Assembly: GCA_008921705.1 (NCBI GenBank)
Contig: VFFE01007669.1
Coordinates: 7,475,336 to 7,539,335, forward strand
Source: Burhinus oedicnemus
Lineage: Eukaryota > Chordata > Aves > Charadriiformes > Burhinidae
Reading direction: 5' to 3'
DNA length: 64,000 nt
Position numbers and translations under genes: made by a program. Shown here one piece after another: positions 13,736 through 26,790 of the stretch; the stretch's first letter is position 1, and every line of letters starts with the position of its first letter. The notes below the pieces were generated by a model. It saw only the letters and a program-made list of their open reading frames with translations. It searched no databases and was not told where the DNA came from.

Positions 13736-16700
13736 ATGTATGATGGCCATCTTCCTCCATTGCCCCCTGGAAGCAATAGGAGTTACTGATTTTCAAGTTA
13801 AAGTTTCATCAATGGTTAGGTTCTATGACAGTTAAATATTATCCTAAATTGAACGAGCAGCTAAGCAAACAGATGATAAGCTTTTAGTGAACTCAGGAGT
13901 AGTATAGGGAAAAAACCTCCCATGTACTTTGTCTACAGGTGTGCAATGTTTATTCTCTTCCATGAAGTTGCAACTGAACTTTGCAATTGGCTCCACAGTG
14001 ATTTAGTTACCCTAAGATCTTGTCAAGGGTGCAATTTGGCTCCTATTTGGCTAGGCAAAAGGCAAGTAGGTCTACTGACAACCCACCTTGAGCTGTCTAC
14101 TTTTTCCCTAGTTCTGTTAGCAGTCAAAATTTGTATCATGCTTAATTTTACGAAGTCCAGTGACAGTCGTGCCTGGCCCACCTCTATTATGAAGAAAGTC
14201 TGAATAACTTCCACTTTTAAAAGAAAAATTCCATTCCTTCTATGCCTTAGATACTTCACAGGTACTTTCATTAGAGAGGAATGAAGAGAGAAGAGAAACT
14301 CTTCACACTAGCTCCAAGGAGAGCCTCTGGGTCTTGCATAACACTTTCAGGCTCATGCTCATTTCCAAACACCTTCTGAACATACAAAGAGTTGAAAACC
14401 CATCACAGCAAGGCAACACTGAGACAACAGATCTTCTCTACCCATCTCAGATGCTGCCCTCCACCTGCACTCAGTCTCACTAATGTGCATGTATGAAGGA
14501 GGTGTCACGGACACTGCTGGAATACTGCTTAGGGTATCTTCAAATCGTATGAAAAGGGAGTTGCTTGTTTCTAAATATTAGTAAAAGTGCAACAGCTCAA
14601 GCACTATGGAGTCAAAATCCAGAAGCTGAGAATTAGTTTGCAGCTGTCTAAAAATGCCATTAAAAAGCAGCTCTCCTGAGTCTAAGAAATCTATTTGTCT
14701 CTTCTCTGAGGAAAGGCTGTAGGCTAGACAAAAATACCTTTCTGGTAAGTTCCTCTGTAATCATAAAATCCACGTGCCTCCCTCTTCCAGTTGCATGATC
14801 CATTCTCAAGCTGGGTATTCAATTGGAAGATGCTGGTATGAACTTGTACGCCAAGGAGAAGCGCAGATCCAAGCTGGAGTTTAACACCAAGCGTGGTCTG
14901 ACGAGGCTATGCAGTTTACATTCTGTAGCCGGCATGTTGAACTGATGGCTGAAAAGTGGGCCTCAGCATTCAGGCTCTCACACCCTAAGCAAGTGTAGCA
15001 CTAAGAAACTTTGAAGACAGGTCTGGTCTTCAGCCAGAAAAGATGGCCATCATAAAGAGATGGGAGAAGCAAGGAAAAACAAACAAAAGGGAAGGAATCT
15101 TGAAAAATCACATATTCTTTTTGCATTTCACACAGAGTAGGTTTCTTGTGAGTTTCAACACCCAGCTGCTTCCAGGAACAGAACAGACATGCACGTGCCT
15201 GCAAAGCAAAACACAGCTGGAGAGCTAATTTTAGGCCTACCAGTCTTGGCAATGTCCCTTTAACAAATAAAGAACGTACGATTTTCATGCATATGTACAA
15301 ACACCAAATTCTTACAGTTAATTTAGGTGGTTGTTCATGCAGTTTGGTCCAGGTACCACCAAGTGTGCCTGTGACCCTGAAGCATGTTACTTTTACCTGG
15401 ATGGTAAGATTACCTCCTCCTATTCACAATGCAGTTCTTGTGTCTGTGAAATCCCGTAAAGCATCTCTCAGGCAACAGCTACACCTCAGCAGAAAGGAAA
15501 AGCTGGGTTTCCAAACTATTTTCTGGTGAAACTGCAGTAACGTTAATCCATCATAAGGCTGCTGAGTGATTCAACTTTTTTCTTTAATTAAAGGAAAAGT
15601 GGTCTTGCTCTTTCCTTCAAAGAAGCAAATGTTAACATTTAAGGAAATAAATAACGGGCAATATGTTTGTACATAGGACTGGATTTCAGAAAGAATGAGA
15701 CCATCAGTTGCAGCCAAGATTTTTAAAGGAAGGCATTATCTCTGTTATAGTAAAAATTTCCCATTCAGGTTCTGCTGGTATTAGAGATGGAAGGATCTGT
15801 GTGGAATTCAATTTGAGGGTTATAAACAAAGAATGATCTGAATTTTAAACTTTTTACCTGAACACTGGAGGTGCTCCAGAGGTTTTCTCTTTTGCTCATA
15901 ATAGGCAAACTAACTTTCTTTCAGAGTTTGCCAAATGTTCCGGTACCTGGAATTGCTAGTACCAGGATTCAGGAGAAGATGAGGTAAATTTATAAAAGAC
16001 ATCTGGCTTTGCCTATCTCCAATTTGTTGATGCTTCCTGACCCTATCAATGATTCCTTTCATTGCCCAGGAGGGGCACTCATGTCTGTTTGTGTAGCAAC
16101 CCACTCTGAACTGATGGTAAAGGGACATGGCCTCTGGTACTGAAGGACTGATTCAGAGCACTCCAACTAAACCTCCCCCCACTATCCTCTACCCAACACT
16201 CAGTGAGAGGATGACATCAAACTACCCTGTAAGTCTTGCACATGCAAACCGTCATTCTCACATCACTGAGGTCCTCTCAGAGAGAGATATTCCCAGTCCC
16301 CCAACTATGTATGCCCTCAAAACAAAACCACAAACTTTATTTTCTCTATTGCCACTTCCAGTTCATCTAATGTGGGGGACGTTCTCTGCTCACAATGGTA
16401 TGAACAAAGGCAATAGCTTCATCAAGTCATAGCTGAAACATGGAGCAAGTCCAATGATACACCAAGAAACTGTGATCGAGGACACTAAACATTACACGGA
16501 AAAGATAAAACAGTACCTTTTGTCTGTTCAACACAAATTAAACTAAGAAAGTGACTGGGAAATGATGGATTTCTGCCCTAAGTGATACATCTGCATTTTG
16601 AGGAAATGGGTAAAATCAAAAGCTAGATGTGCAACTCTGCTGTCTGCTCTGCTAGTTCCAGTTCAGGCTTGTTCCAAACATATTTATCAGACATTTCTGT

Positions 16701-18120
16701 AAACTCTTCTCCGACTGCTAGGTAATAACTTGCACGACAGTAAAGGTAATCTCAAATATATCTTTCTTTCCCTTTTTATCTTCCTTAACACCAGAGGCAT
16801 CCATCCCATCATTTACGTGAGAAACAGACTGGATAATTTATGGAAACAAAAATAGTCTACTGAATTGAAATAAAATGCTTCAATATACGGCAATAATAAT
16901 GAATGAAATAAATTCTGTCATCACACAGACACCGAATTTTGCAAAAAAATGTGCCCACACCCAGAGCAAATGAAAACATTAATTCCATATGAAACTGCCT
17001 TCCCAACAAATGAGATAAGAAAAGCAGACCCTTTTGACAGTCCGTGTGTTAAGAGATTTCAGGATTAAGTAATGCCTTCATCCTTGTAAAACACTATTAC
17101 CTAATTCCTTTCTAATAGACAGGAGCATTTCACATAACAGCATGTCTTCATCAGGTAAAGCAATGCTTGAAATAATCTGAAGCATGCATTCTAATAAAAG
17201 TTGCATTTCAGCTCTGTTTCCAGCTAAACCAAAAACAAAATTAAAAAAAAGTGAAATCATTTAATGCTGGGTTTTTGCAGTTGCGGTCATTAATTTAGCA
17301 ATTTGCCAGATACAGCAAATATTGAAAAGTATCTCTTATTATTACCATCTCCCCTGAGGTGCAATCTTCCAAACTTGATCCAGCTTGCAATAGACACATC
17401 TTTTTCGAAAGGGCGTGCTAACACTGGTATGTACGCAAAACATTTCTGCTAATCAGCTAGTCACAGACTATTCCTCAAATCAAGCAGATTTCTAAAATTT
17501 CATTCAAAAATCTGATTAGCAAACATTTACAGATTTTTTTTCGTATACAATTTCAAATCAACTCAAGATGATGTGGCATTCCTTAGTCAGTGTGAACCAT
17601 CTATAGCAGAATGAAAACACTGTGCCGAAATTACCTGCACCAGTTTAAGAGAGAAGCCTTTTCCAAAATTCAGATCAAAAATTTAAATATGCCAGCTGCT
17701 TGGGTGGTTCTTCGTAATACTTTGATCTAGGCTATTGGAAGATCATTTTTAAAACTAGTTGTGGTGCATATTAGAATCTGGCATCTATTTTGCCCAACGG
17801 GACACAGAGAAAGGTACTGACATAGCTCAGTAAAGAATGGATTTTTAAACTTGGTGAGGATGCTGAGAAGACAGTGAAGAAACAACTAAGGTGGAACTGG
17901 TTTTTAATCAAAAAAAAGTTCTGTTGGTTTGACTGCAATCATTTTGCTCAAGCCTAAACAAATTCTCTGTTATTTTTTTTGTCTTAACTTATTAAAAAAA
18001 CAGTGCTTATTTTACAACAAAAATGCTGACTTCAAAATGAAACAACAATTTCTAAATATATAAGTAGAAGACATTTCATTTTTAAAAGATTGAAATGAAA
18101 ATTTATAAGTTATTATTAGG
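13736..18120. other. AT-rich noncoding DNA
   Basis: No coding region, RNA gene or recognised repeat. The part around 17040-17340 is rich in TAAT-type cores and A/T runs and has the texture of conserved noncoding DNA, but this is only an impression. Confidence 0.45.
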
Positions 18121-18127
18121 TGTCAAA

Positions 18128-18203
18128 GAGTTCCCTTCCTTTCCCTTGCCTCCCCTCCCTCTTCCCCCTCCCTCTCCTCTCCCCCTCCCCCTCCCCTTCC
18201 CCT
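18128..18203 (-). repeat. Polypyrimidine tract with minus-strand G-quadruplex motif
   Basis: About 75 bp consist almost only of C and T on the plus strand. At 18181-18202 the runs C5-T-C5-T-C4-TT-C4 read on the minus strand as four G runs of 4-5 separated by loops of one or two bases, a near-ideal G-quadruplex motif (and i-motif on the plus strand). The 5' part is a degenerate CCCTT/CCTCT array. Confidence 0.75.
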
Positions 18204-21200
18204 AATGCAGCATGTCAGTTCCTTCTGACAGACAGACTCACAGTCAGACAGAGACCGCCAAGAGCACTGCTCTTATTTCAAACAGATTTGCTCCAAATAT
18301 CACTCTGTTAGAGGCATTTCAAGGTACAGCTTGGTGCCAAGTGACACTGTCCTCTTTAATTGTGTCCAAAAGCAATAACCTAACCCAGCTAATTTTTCAC
18401 AAATATGAACAAAACGTGCACAGCAGCATTCTGACCAAGTAACTTCCAGATTTTGCTAATGCTAATGTTCTGATGCCTGGGCTCCATAATCTTGACCTAT
18501 GCTTGGCAGAGCAGTGAGCATCTAAGGACAAGTGCTACAGGGTTGGCGTAAGATGACTTAAAAAAACCCCTAGTGGCTGGTTTAGGCTCCACAAGAACAC
18601 ACGTAGGCAAGGGATCGGTAGACCTGAGCTCTTCCAAAGCTGGACCCGAGTGCTTATTATAGGAGAGGTATCCTCAGGCTCTCGTGTGTGTCTTACCATG
18701 TTCTTACCAGAGAATTTGCTTTGGATCCCCACCAAGCAGCCAAACCACGCTTTGGCTTCTCACGTTTTATTAGATGAAATTAAAGGACTCCATACATCCA
18801 AAGGAGGCCTCCAAATGTGAGCCTGCACTATGTACGGAACCACAGTGCCAGAGGTAAGCATCACCCATGTATTCACACAGATGGGTTATTAACTTCAAGA
18901 ACCTAATTACGTCAATTTAAATGTCAACATTGTTAATGATGTCACTGCCTGTTATTTTAGCAGAAGCATCCAGCTTCTCTGACTTGGGAATTTGGGGTTG
19001 CATGTCTCTCATTTTGCCTTTGGTCCTAGAAGACAGCTGAGAGATCTTCAGCTGCCAAAATTTATAACTTCCACTTCCAACTTTGGCATCCCTCCACAAT
19101 GCATTTTAATTTATTCCTATATCTATTTGTCAGCCCACTGGAAATCGTCAGTTTAGAGGCAGTATAAAATTAACATCAAATTAAACAACAAGGAAAGTTA
19201 TACCATTCATTTTGCTCCCTTCTCTTGCTCATTCAATAAAAGAAGCCACACAGCTTATTATCTTCTGTAGCAGAGGATACCCGATCCCTGGACCTTGCTG
19301 CAGAAGGCACTTTGCCACCAGATAAAAGGGAACATGTATTTTTAGCTTACAGAAATTCCTAGTGAATTCTGGTCATGTCAGTAGGGAGTTCTTTACCAAA
19401 TCAGTATTTTTTTAATGTGTGTAATTTTTCCTTTTCCTGTGTTATGGCTCTACCCTTCTGTTTTTATAACCTGCAGGAAGCATATTTCAAAAATATTTAT
19501 TAGCGTATTAAATCAAATTACCCTTGCTCCTGCTGGACCAAATTTTATAGAGTGCTCACAAAAAATCAAAGAGCCTGTGTTGCAGCGACAATTTGTAGTG
19601 ATGGCAGAGAAAACTATTCCTTAATCTTTTTAATTAGCAATTGCAAATACTTCAGTTTACTAAATCAGAAACTTTTGGCAAGAATCACTCTGTCTGTTCA
19701 AGTTCTGTGGCTCAAGACTGGAAAGGTAAACAGTCTCATGGAAGACTGGCCAAAATAAGTAAGCGTATTTGTTGAAAGCTCCTAGTAAAATGATCAGCAA
19801 TGAACTGGTTAACAATATTGACATGTAAATACCTGTAACTATGCTTTCAATTTAAAAAGCCATTCGGGTAAATGAGAGAATTTTACATTTCTCTTTCTGC
19901 TCTTTCCTGTCTGCCTGTGGACTCAATGAGTTTGGATGAGGAGAAATGCACCTCTTGAGATGCCTACCACAACATACAACGACAGAGGTCAGCTTGTTCT
20001 ATGGTCAGCTGCCTCCAACCCCAACTACCCTCACCGGGTGGCTGAGCTATCGCACTGTGGTTTTACTTCACCACTAATGAATGCTTTAGTCATAGTAGCT
20101 AACTCAACATTTAAGCACCTTTTTTGTAGTTCGGATGAGTCCAAAATACAATAGGATGTATATTTGCCCTGCATTTGATTTTAAAATTAATATTTATATG
20201 CTGGAGAATGGAGAAAAATATGCAGCAAATCTGGTAAGAGGCCTTAAGTCCTCAAGGTGCTGTTTGATTTTTTATATCTACCGTTCATGTCTATACATGT
20301 ATATACATATGCACACATGAATATGAAATCAAAAATTTCCAGGAGTCCAATACAACAGCAATAAAAAGCAAATTTGCTAACACTGCAATTTTGTACTCAA
20401 ATTCAGAATTCCCAAACTGTCTGGGAGAATGGTTCCTGAATACTGGACTTTTGTTGAGCTGATTACAAGCAGGCTCACCAGTTGCAAAATTAGAATTTAT
20501 TTAAAAAACGCTTACACCTGCACGCACTCGGAATTTGGAAGAAATGACATGCAGGGATATAAGTTGTATTTATTTCTAGCATTAAACCAGGAAGATTTGG
20601 GGGGGGTTCCTTCTGCTTTTTTGCATTTTCCCACTATTTAAGTTTTATATTATAATTGAGGCGTTGCGTCTTTTCCCTGCAGGCATCCCTTCATGCTCAA
20701 TAAACAAAGTTGGTTAAATAAAGTATTTTGTAAACTTTTGAAAATTGAAGATTTGGGGCTTCAAAGAAAGTCTTCCTTCTTTCTCTTCATTTTCCTCACC
20801 CTTTCTGTAAATGCATTTCAGTATTTAGATGCTTTATAACCCAATCTTGGATGACATTCTTGATTTGAAAATCCAACAGCTTAATAAAGAGCAGAAGCAA
20901 AGTCTATCTTGCATAAGAAATAAGGAAAACAAGGCATTTCAACCCCACCTTTACTCGGCATTGCAGCCATAGAGGAAATCAAGATAGTCCTTGCTACACC
21001 CGAGTTACGGTAATTCAACATATAACTTGTGAGTGTGTGAGGGGGAGTTTTAGACCCCAAAGGTGGCACCAAAACAAGACATCTGTGTGCTGAGGACAGC
21101 CTGCCTTGCTCTGCTCTCCCACCAGCTGCTCCATCTAGGCCACCCTATGCCACCAGCCAGCATGCCCTGCCAAGCCGGCAGCACAGCCAAGCCCTGCAAA

Positions 21201-24000
21201 TCTGGTTAAAGCTTAAACCTGCTTGTCCTCCCAGCAAAAAATTATGGTAGATCCACTGGTATGAAATATTACTCTGTATACAACATCAGAAGAGAGAGGA
21301 ATAAATCCTTAGGTGGCAGGTGCCCAGGCAGCTTGGTGTCCTGTGCCGGGGTACAGGCTCTTGAGGAAGCCTTAGGACACTGGAGCAACAGTGGTCAGGA
21401 TGGCAAAAGCACCCATGGTCACCCCTGGGATAAAGGCCAGAGGGAGGAAAACAACTGCAGGTATTCGGCCGTTAGCTGAGATGCTTTCCTGCCCTTCCTT
21501 CCCCTGCTTAGGAGTGGTTTTCTTGCATGATGGGTGCCTGGGGAACAGGGGGGAGGTTTCCCCCAACTCCAAGGTCTGGAAGCTGGGTGCAGCCAGCGCA
21601 GGAAGTGAAATTAAAGCTGACACCAGGCAGTCTGGTGTTACAGCCGTCTGCATTCCTATTGATCTGAAGGCTTAGTCTGCATTCTAGCTTTATCAGCCGC
21701 TGGCATCACGACTGCCATCTCTTCTCTCTCATCCTCCTAACCTGGAAAACACTTCTGAGGGTGCTGAGAGACAGTTATCAAAGATCCACTGCCTAAGAAA
21801 AGAACAACATGCCTCAGAAGAAACAGCTGCCTGGCACCTTTGAAGAAAGTTTCCTGACACTTTTTCTATTTAATTAAAAAAAAAAAGCCAACCTCAATAT
21901 ATACATGATGTTTCGCCTTGCAGATCATTTCAGAACTGCTTCTGACAGTGGTGGATTATAATGAACCTCTTATCAAGACGTTGCCAGCTCGAGACAGACA
22001 ATGTGTGTATGTATACGCGCAGATCCCAGTCTTGTTAACATCAGAGAGTGAAAGGGATGGTGTGCGGGAAGATTTATTGCAGGGAATTATCCACGTACAC
22101 AAAACAAAGCAAAACAAACCCGCATCTTTTGCACAGTTTTTTTGCTCCTGATCGGCTCGTAAACTGAGAGCGCTGACCCAAGGAGTAGGGTTGATGAAAG
22201 GGTGATCTGCCCGGATTTTGCTCCATTTGATTTAATTATTTCTCTTCGATAGCTGTCACACACACAAAAACTACCTCAAAGAATAAAATAAAAATCATCC
22301 TGCCACTGAAAGAACAATGGACTAAAAGCCAGATGACTATGTCAAAATGGGCCAAGAAAGAGCTTTCACTTTCCCGCATTGCTATTGTAGTTGTAAGGCA
22401 GCATAAACACATCTTCATATGGGGAGAGACGGTTTAAACAACAGTATCAGATTCGGGCAAAACTGTGAACTGTCCCTTACATCTTCATTCGGCGGAAGTA
22501 TACCCTGGTGAGGCTATCAAAACTACCTCACGCATTGCTGGGAGGTAAAATAGGAGCAGGGTTTTAAAGTTGTGCTCTCACCCACAGCTTTTTACCAGGG
22601 TCTCGAAGTGAAGCTGTAATTAAGCCCAAAATACTAGAGCTGCTCTGATCTTGAATGTTTGACAGTTACATTCTGGGACATGGAGCTAGACTGTGATGCT
22701 ACTGAGGCTGGCATTTCACGGCATCAGACATGGAACCCTAGCGGTCACGCTGTTATTGTTCCTGATATTAATTCTTATTAATGAGAATTGCTTACAAAAA
22801 AAATGTAAAACCCAGACACTTTCTGTGAATATCACAACTGGTGGGTGGGTTCAGATAACATGGAAAACCAAACAATCTGTGGATCAGTAAGGTTTTACCT
22901 AGCCAAATGTAAGCTCCTTAGCTCAACTCTAATATTTATGATAGGCTTAATCCTGTAAACAGATAAATTGGTATAAGCGTGAAAGACCACACAACTGCAT
23001 GTAGGCAATAAAGACCACACACGTATGTCTTTTCAGGCTTAGGGCATTAAGAAAATAAGGATGTGCCAAAAAAATTTAGACTGTTGAACTGAACAAATAA
23101 ATAGTGGTCATTAGAATTGAATAATGGACCACAAATCCAAACAAATAGTCAAACTTACCAGGAAAAAGCTTCCACAGTTTATTTTAGCATTGCTTTAATG
23201 TCCCTTTCGTGCTAACATAATGGGTGAAATCGTAATTCCTTTCCAATCTATAGAAGGTTTTGTCATTGATTTCTTTGGGGCAAGAATTTGACCCTATGAT
23301 TTGTAGCATACAAGATCTACAGCAGCTCTTAATACCCTTATGTGAACCTACTCCAAAGTTGAATAAATACAACCCAAGTAATAAAACACAAGAAGCACAA
23401 CTGAAAAAGACATGTCCGTATTAAATATACAAACTCCAGGGAAAAAAGGCGTTGCTTTAAGCATAACTTCAATCATTGAGGGAGATCCATGCAGGTATTG
23501 GAAACTTCAGATTCTTTTTTCTAAACCTTTCTGATAGAAATACAGGGCTAAATCCTGCTGATGTGAAAGGTGTTTATGGGGTTTCATAGCAGAAGTTTAC
23601 TTTGGAAATCAAGACAAAGCATTCTTCTGAATTCTATGTTGGAGCAAAATGGTTTTAAACCTCTGGTCCACGAGCTCTATAGGGTTAGTGAGAAATAATT
23701 GAGAAAAGCAAATCAATTATCAGAGAGCTTAAAAAGGTAAACAAACTGAAAAAGGAGTTGCAAAGCACTGAAGCAGTTTAAACAAAAAACCACAGAACAG
23801 TCCTATGGCTTGTTACTCAGACAGCCATATTAGATAATTCCAATGGTAATTTCTGGCCTTATCATTTACATGTAGCACAGGCAGTGATATCGTAGGACAT
23901 ATAAAATCCTACTGTTATTGCACTATTCCACATCTCTAATTAAACCTTATCTGCCCAAAGTGCTCCTACATTACTGGATATAAGTAAGTGAGCAACTTGA
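18204..24000. other. AT-rich noncoding DNA
   Basis: No supported gene. Short frames are isolated and unrecognised. A 28-nt strictly alternating pyrimidine-purine tract lies at 20292-20319. A modestly GC-richer part lies at about 21100-21680. Confidence 0.45.
20292..20319. repeat. Alternating pyrimidine-purine tract
   Basis: Twenty-eight consecutive bases alternate strictly between pyrimidine and purine (TA, CA, TG steps). Such tracts can be unstable dinucleotide repeats and, in the CA/TG part, Z-DNA-prone. Confidence 0.6.
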
Positions 24001-24150
24001 TATTTGCATAGAGCTTTGTACATTCAAAAAGCTTTGCAAACAATAACGAAGTAAGCCTCACAAATACTGTGCGTGTGAGGCAGAGAAGTCATGAATCCCA
24101 CTTTTACAGGTAAGGAAAGCGAAGCAAACACTTAGATGCTCATGGCCCTG
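24001..24150 (-). mobile_element. MIR/CORE-SINE-like relic, antisense
   Basis: Read on the plus strand the blocks follow the reverse complement of the MIR-like SINE: 'atagagctttgtacattc' and 'aaaagctttgcaaaca' (tail with AGCGCTTTACAAACA), 'taagcctcacaa' (TTAATCCTCACAA), 'gtgtgaggcag' (TGTGAGGTAG), then 'cccacttttacaggtaagg' (CCCATTTTACAGATGAGG) and 'aagcgaagca' (AACTGAGGCA). The order and spacing of five blocks make this a secure call to the class, although it is heavily mutated. The promoter head would lie beyond 24150 and is not recognisable. Confidence 0.65.
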
Positions 24151-26704
24151 CAGGTATTCATAAAAGATGACAGAAGCTGCAGATCCATAATGCAGCATAA
24201 TTCATGCCAACTGCCCATCCCTCCTCTTAGCAGAAAACTGTCACACACAATAGCACAACACTACATATTTTACTCAGGTGTGCAAAGGGTCAGAGAAGAG
24301 GCATGCTAAAACCTTATGTGATTTAGATGACCACATACAGCAGCAACAATTACTTTTCAAGTGTAGCAACTGCCTCATTTGTATTATGACAAATCAAGGT
24401 CTATATTTTTTTTTAATTAACTAGCGATTTCTGATACGTCACCTTTGGGTTCAGCTAAACCAAAGCTGGTACCAAGCCATGTTTTTGGCGCTGGTCATCA
24501 GCTCTTCCTAACATGTAGTCAGATCCCTTGAATTCTCAGGGAGAGTACTCAAAAACAGACACATAGGAACCTTGATAGGCTTAAAACATGACTTCCCCAA
24601 TAAAAAATACATTTGAAGACTATCCTTGGAGTTACCTACTAACAATCAGAGAAACTTTGTGAAGTGAAAAGGAGAAAATTCACTTTCTTAATGAAATAAT
24701 ACTAACTTTCCCTATCTGAGTATCGATTATTTGCTTTTATAATACCTTCCACAGCATTGCCAGCTCTCATTATGTGATTATGTGTTGCGAGATAATTGGG
24801 TGTTTTGCTTGATATTTTTGAAGGTTTCTTATTATTTTACCCTCTCGTCCTATTGCATTAAACTGCCATTCTCATTCTCCAAAATGGTTGCTACCTCCTG
24901 AAAGGGTCAGTAGGAGAGAAACCATGAGCTGCCCTTGCTGCACAGGTGACTTTGCCGTCACAACCATTGTAAAGGGAAGCGATGCTGTCCTTTGGAAAGA
25001 GCATTTATTATTCATGCTGCAATAGTGCCTGGAGGGCCCTTAGCAGACAGGGATCAGGTTGTAGCCAGCACTCTACGTCCATGTAAACAAGACGTAGATC
25101 TCTGCTTAGCACATAAGCATATGGTTAAATACAACAGAGGAGCAAAACAGGTAGTAACAACACAATCTTTTGGCTCCTCAGGATGCTCGCTCGTCCCAGC
25201 ACACCAGCACACCCAAGACCAGTTATTTTGCAGGGTGTCTGGTGCACCAGGATGAAGGGAAGAGGGATTCAGGGCAAAAGGCTGACATGAGGAAGGGCCA
25301 GCAGACTCTGCAGGCTCTTAGCTGGGGTTCCTCCTGGCACAAGAACTAATGTGGGGTCTTCGCTGAAGGCCTTCGTTAAGGAGGAAAGTTAATGATAAAA
25401 GTGATACAAGCGGGCATTCAGGGCCAAGCGGCTTGCTCTCAGGCTGCAACGGGAACAGGAAAATAACCCTAGAAGCATGCAGGGGGGTTTGGCCTCTGTT
25501 TTTTAAAGATGGATGAAATCAAAGAGCAGAGAAACAGCAGCTCCTTGGGCACTGCAGAACAGGAGAGGCAATGCATGCTTGCCAAGAAAATGGAGGTTGC
25601 TCTGTGTGTGCACATGCACACCTGAGAGTAATGTAAATTATTGGCACCCTACACAGAAAAACATATTCCAAAAGCAACAGTCCTCTGATACCTCAAAGTA
25701 ACCACCTGACATAAGTAACCACCTTTGTTTAAGCAACTCGGTTCCATATTAAAATCAATGGGGCCATTTGCTCCAACTCCTACAGGAAAACTGCTCTGGA
25801 GCCTCTCTCCAGGATGGCTCGGAAGTCTTTGCTAAATTTCATCTGCGTCCAGCTAATATTCTTTTATGCTCATGCCAGCACTGTCCTTCAGCTTTTCTTC
25901 CCATCCTGTATCTTTCTAGACAAAAATTGGGCTTAAATTTTATTTTCCTAGATTGAACAAGCCCAGCTCTTCTAATCACCTCCTGGGAGGTAAACTCCCT
26001 ATTTTCCCGGTTGTCCGAGCAGCCGGTCTCTGCTCCAGTCTGAGTTTAACTTTTGCCAGTGGAGATGTCCAGCAGCAGACAAAGCTTCCTAAACAGGAGC
26101 CCAGTGGACTAATACTCCCCTTCTCCCCCTCTTCACTGAAAATCATCTGTCAGACACAACTTTGCACTTTTTGCCTTTTTTTTTTTCCCCTGGTCACATC
26201 ACTTCAGAGGTTCACTGACATTCTGTGATTGACTAATAGGCCAGTCTTGTCTTTCTCCTTCTCTGTCATTTACAATTGATGGATTCCCATTTTAACATAA
26301 ATTCTTATTAGCCCCTAAGTGATTGCCCATGCTATTACATTCTATCACTCAGCTCCTCAAGATCTCATCTCGTGTTGCTGAAGGATATTCCATTAATCCT
26401 TTGCATCAAGGATGCATCACAAATTTATCATTGATAAAGGAGGAGTACTACTTTTTTAAGTTATGAGATGATTATACACACAGGTGGGTGGCTTTAAAAA
26501 AAACAAAACAAAACAAAGGGGAGGTCACAAGAAAGGTGAAAAAGGTCATTCGACTATCCATTTTTAAGCCCTGTAATATAAGGCTGCCTGTACTTGCTCT
26601 TATTTTTCAGAGTGTTTGGTGACATTGCTTCCCTCTGAAGAACCTAAATCCCTTTACCACACTCAGGAAATGATTCTTACATCAGTTCTGAGAGATCATC
26701 CTTC
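24151..26704. other. Noncoding DNA, no gene seen
   Basis: AT-rich first half and more mixed second half. An inverted repeat GTGTGCA/TGCACAC with a 2-nt spacer lies at 25606-25621, and AAGTAACCACCT occurs twice within 30 bp near 25696-25725. A (AAAAC)n-like tract lies at about 26497-26516. No exon recognised. Confidence 0.45.
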
Positions 26705-26790
26705 CCGTCTCCCTGTTACGTGGAAGAAAGAGAGGCAGAGAGAGGTTAAACGTTTTGGCCAAGGTTTCCCGAACAGCTCTAGGCAAAGGG
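26705..26790 (-). mobile_element. MIR/L2-tail-like relic, antisense
   Basis: 'tggaagaaagagaggcagagagaggttaaacg...ttggccaaggt' follows the reverse complement of the shared MIR/L2 central block (GGAAACTGAGGCACAGAGAGGTTAA-GTGACTTGGCCAAGGT). Only this block is recognised; flanks are too diverged to extend it. Confidence 0.5.
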
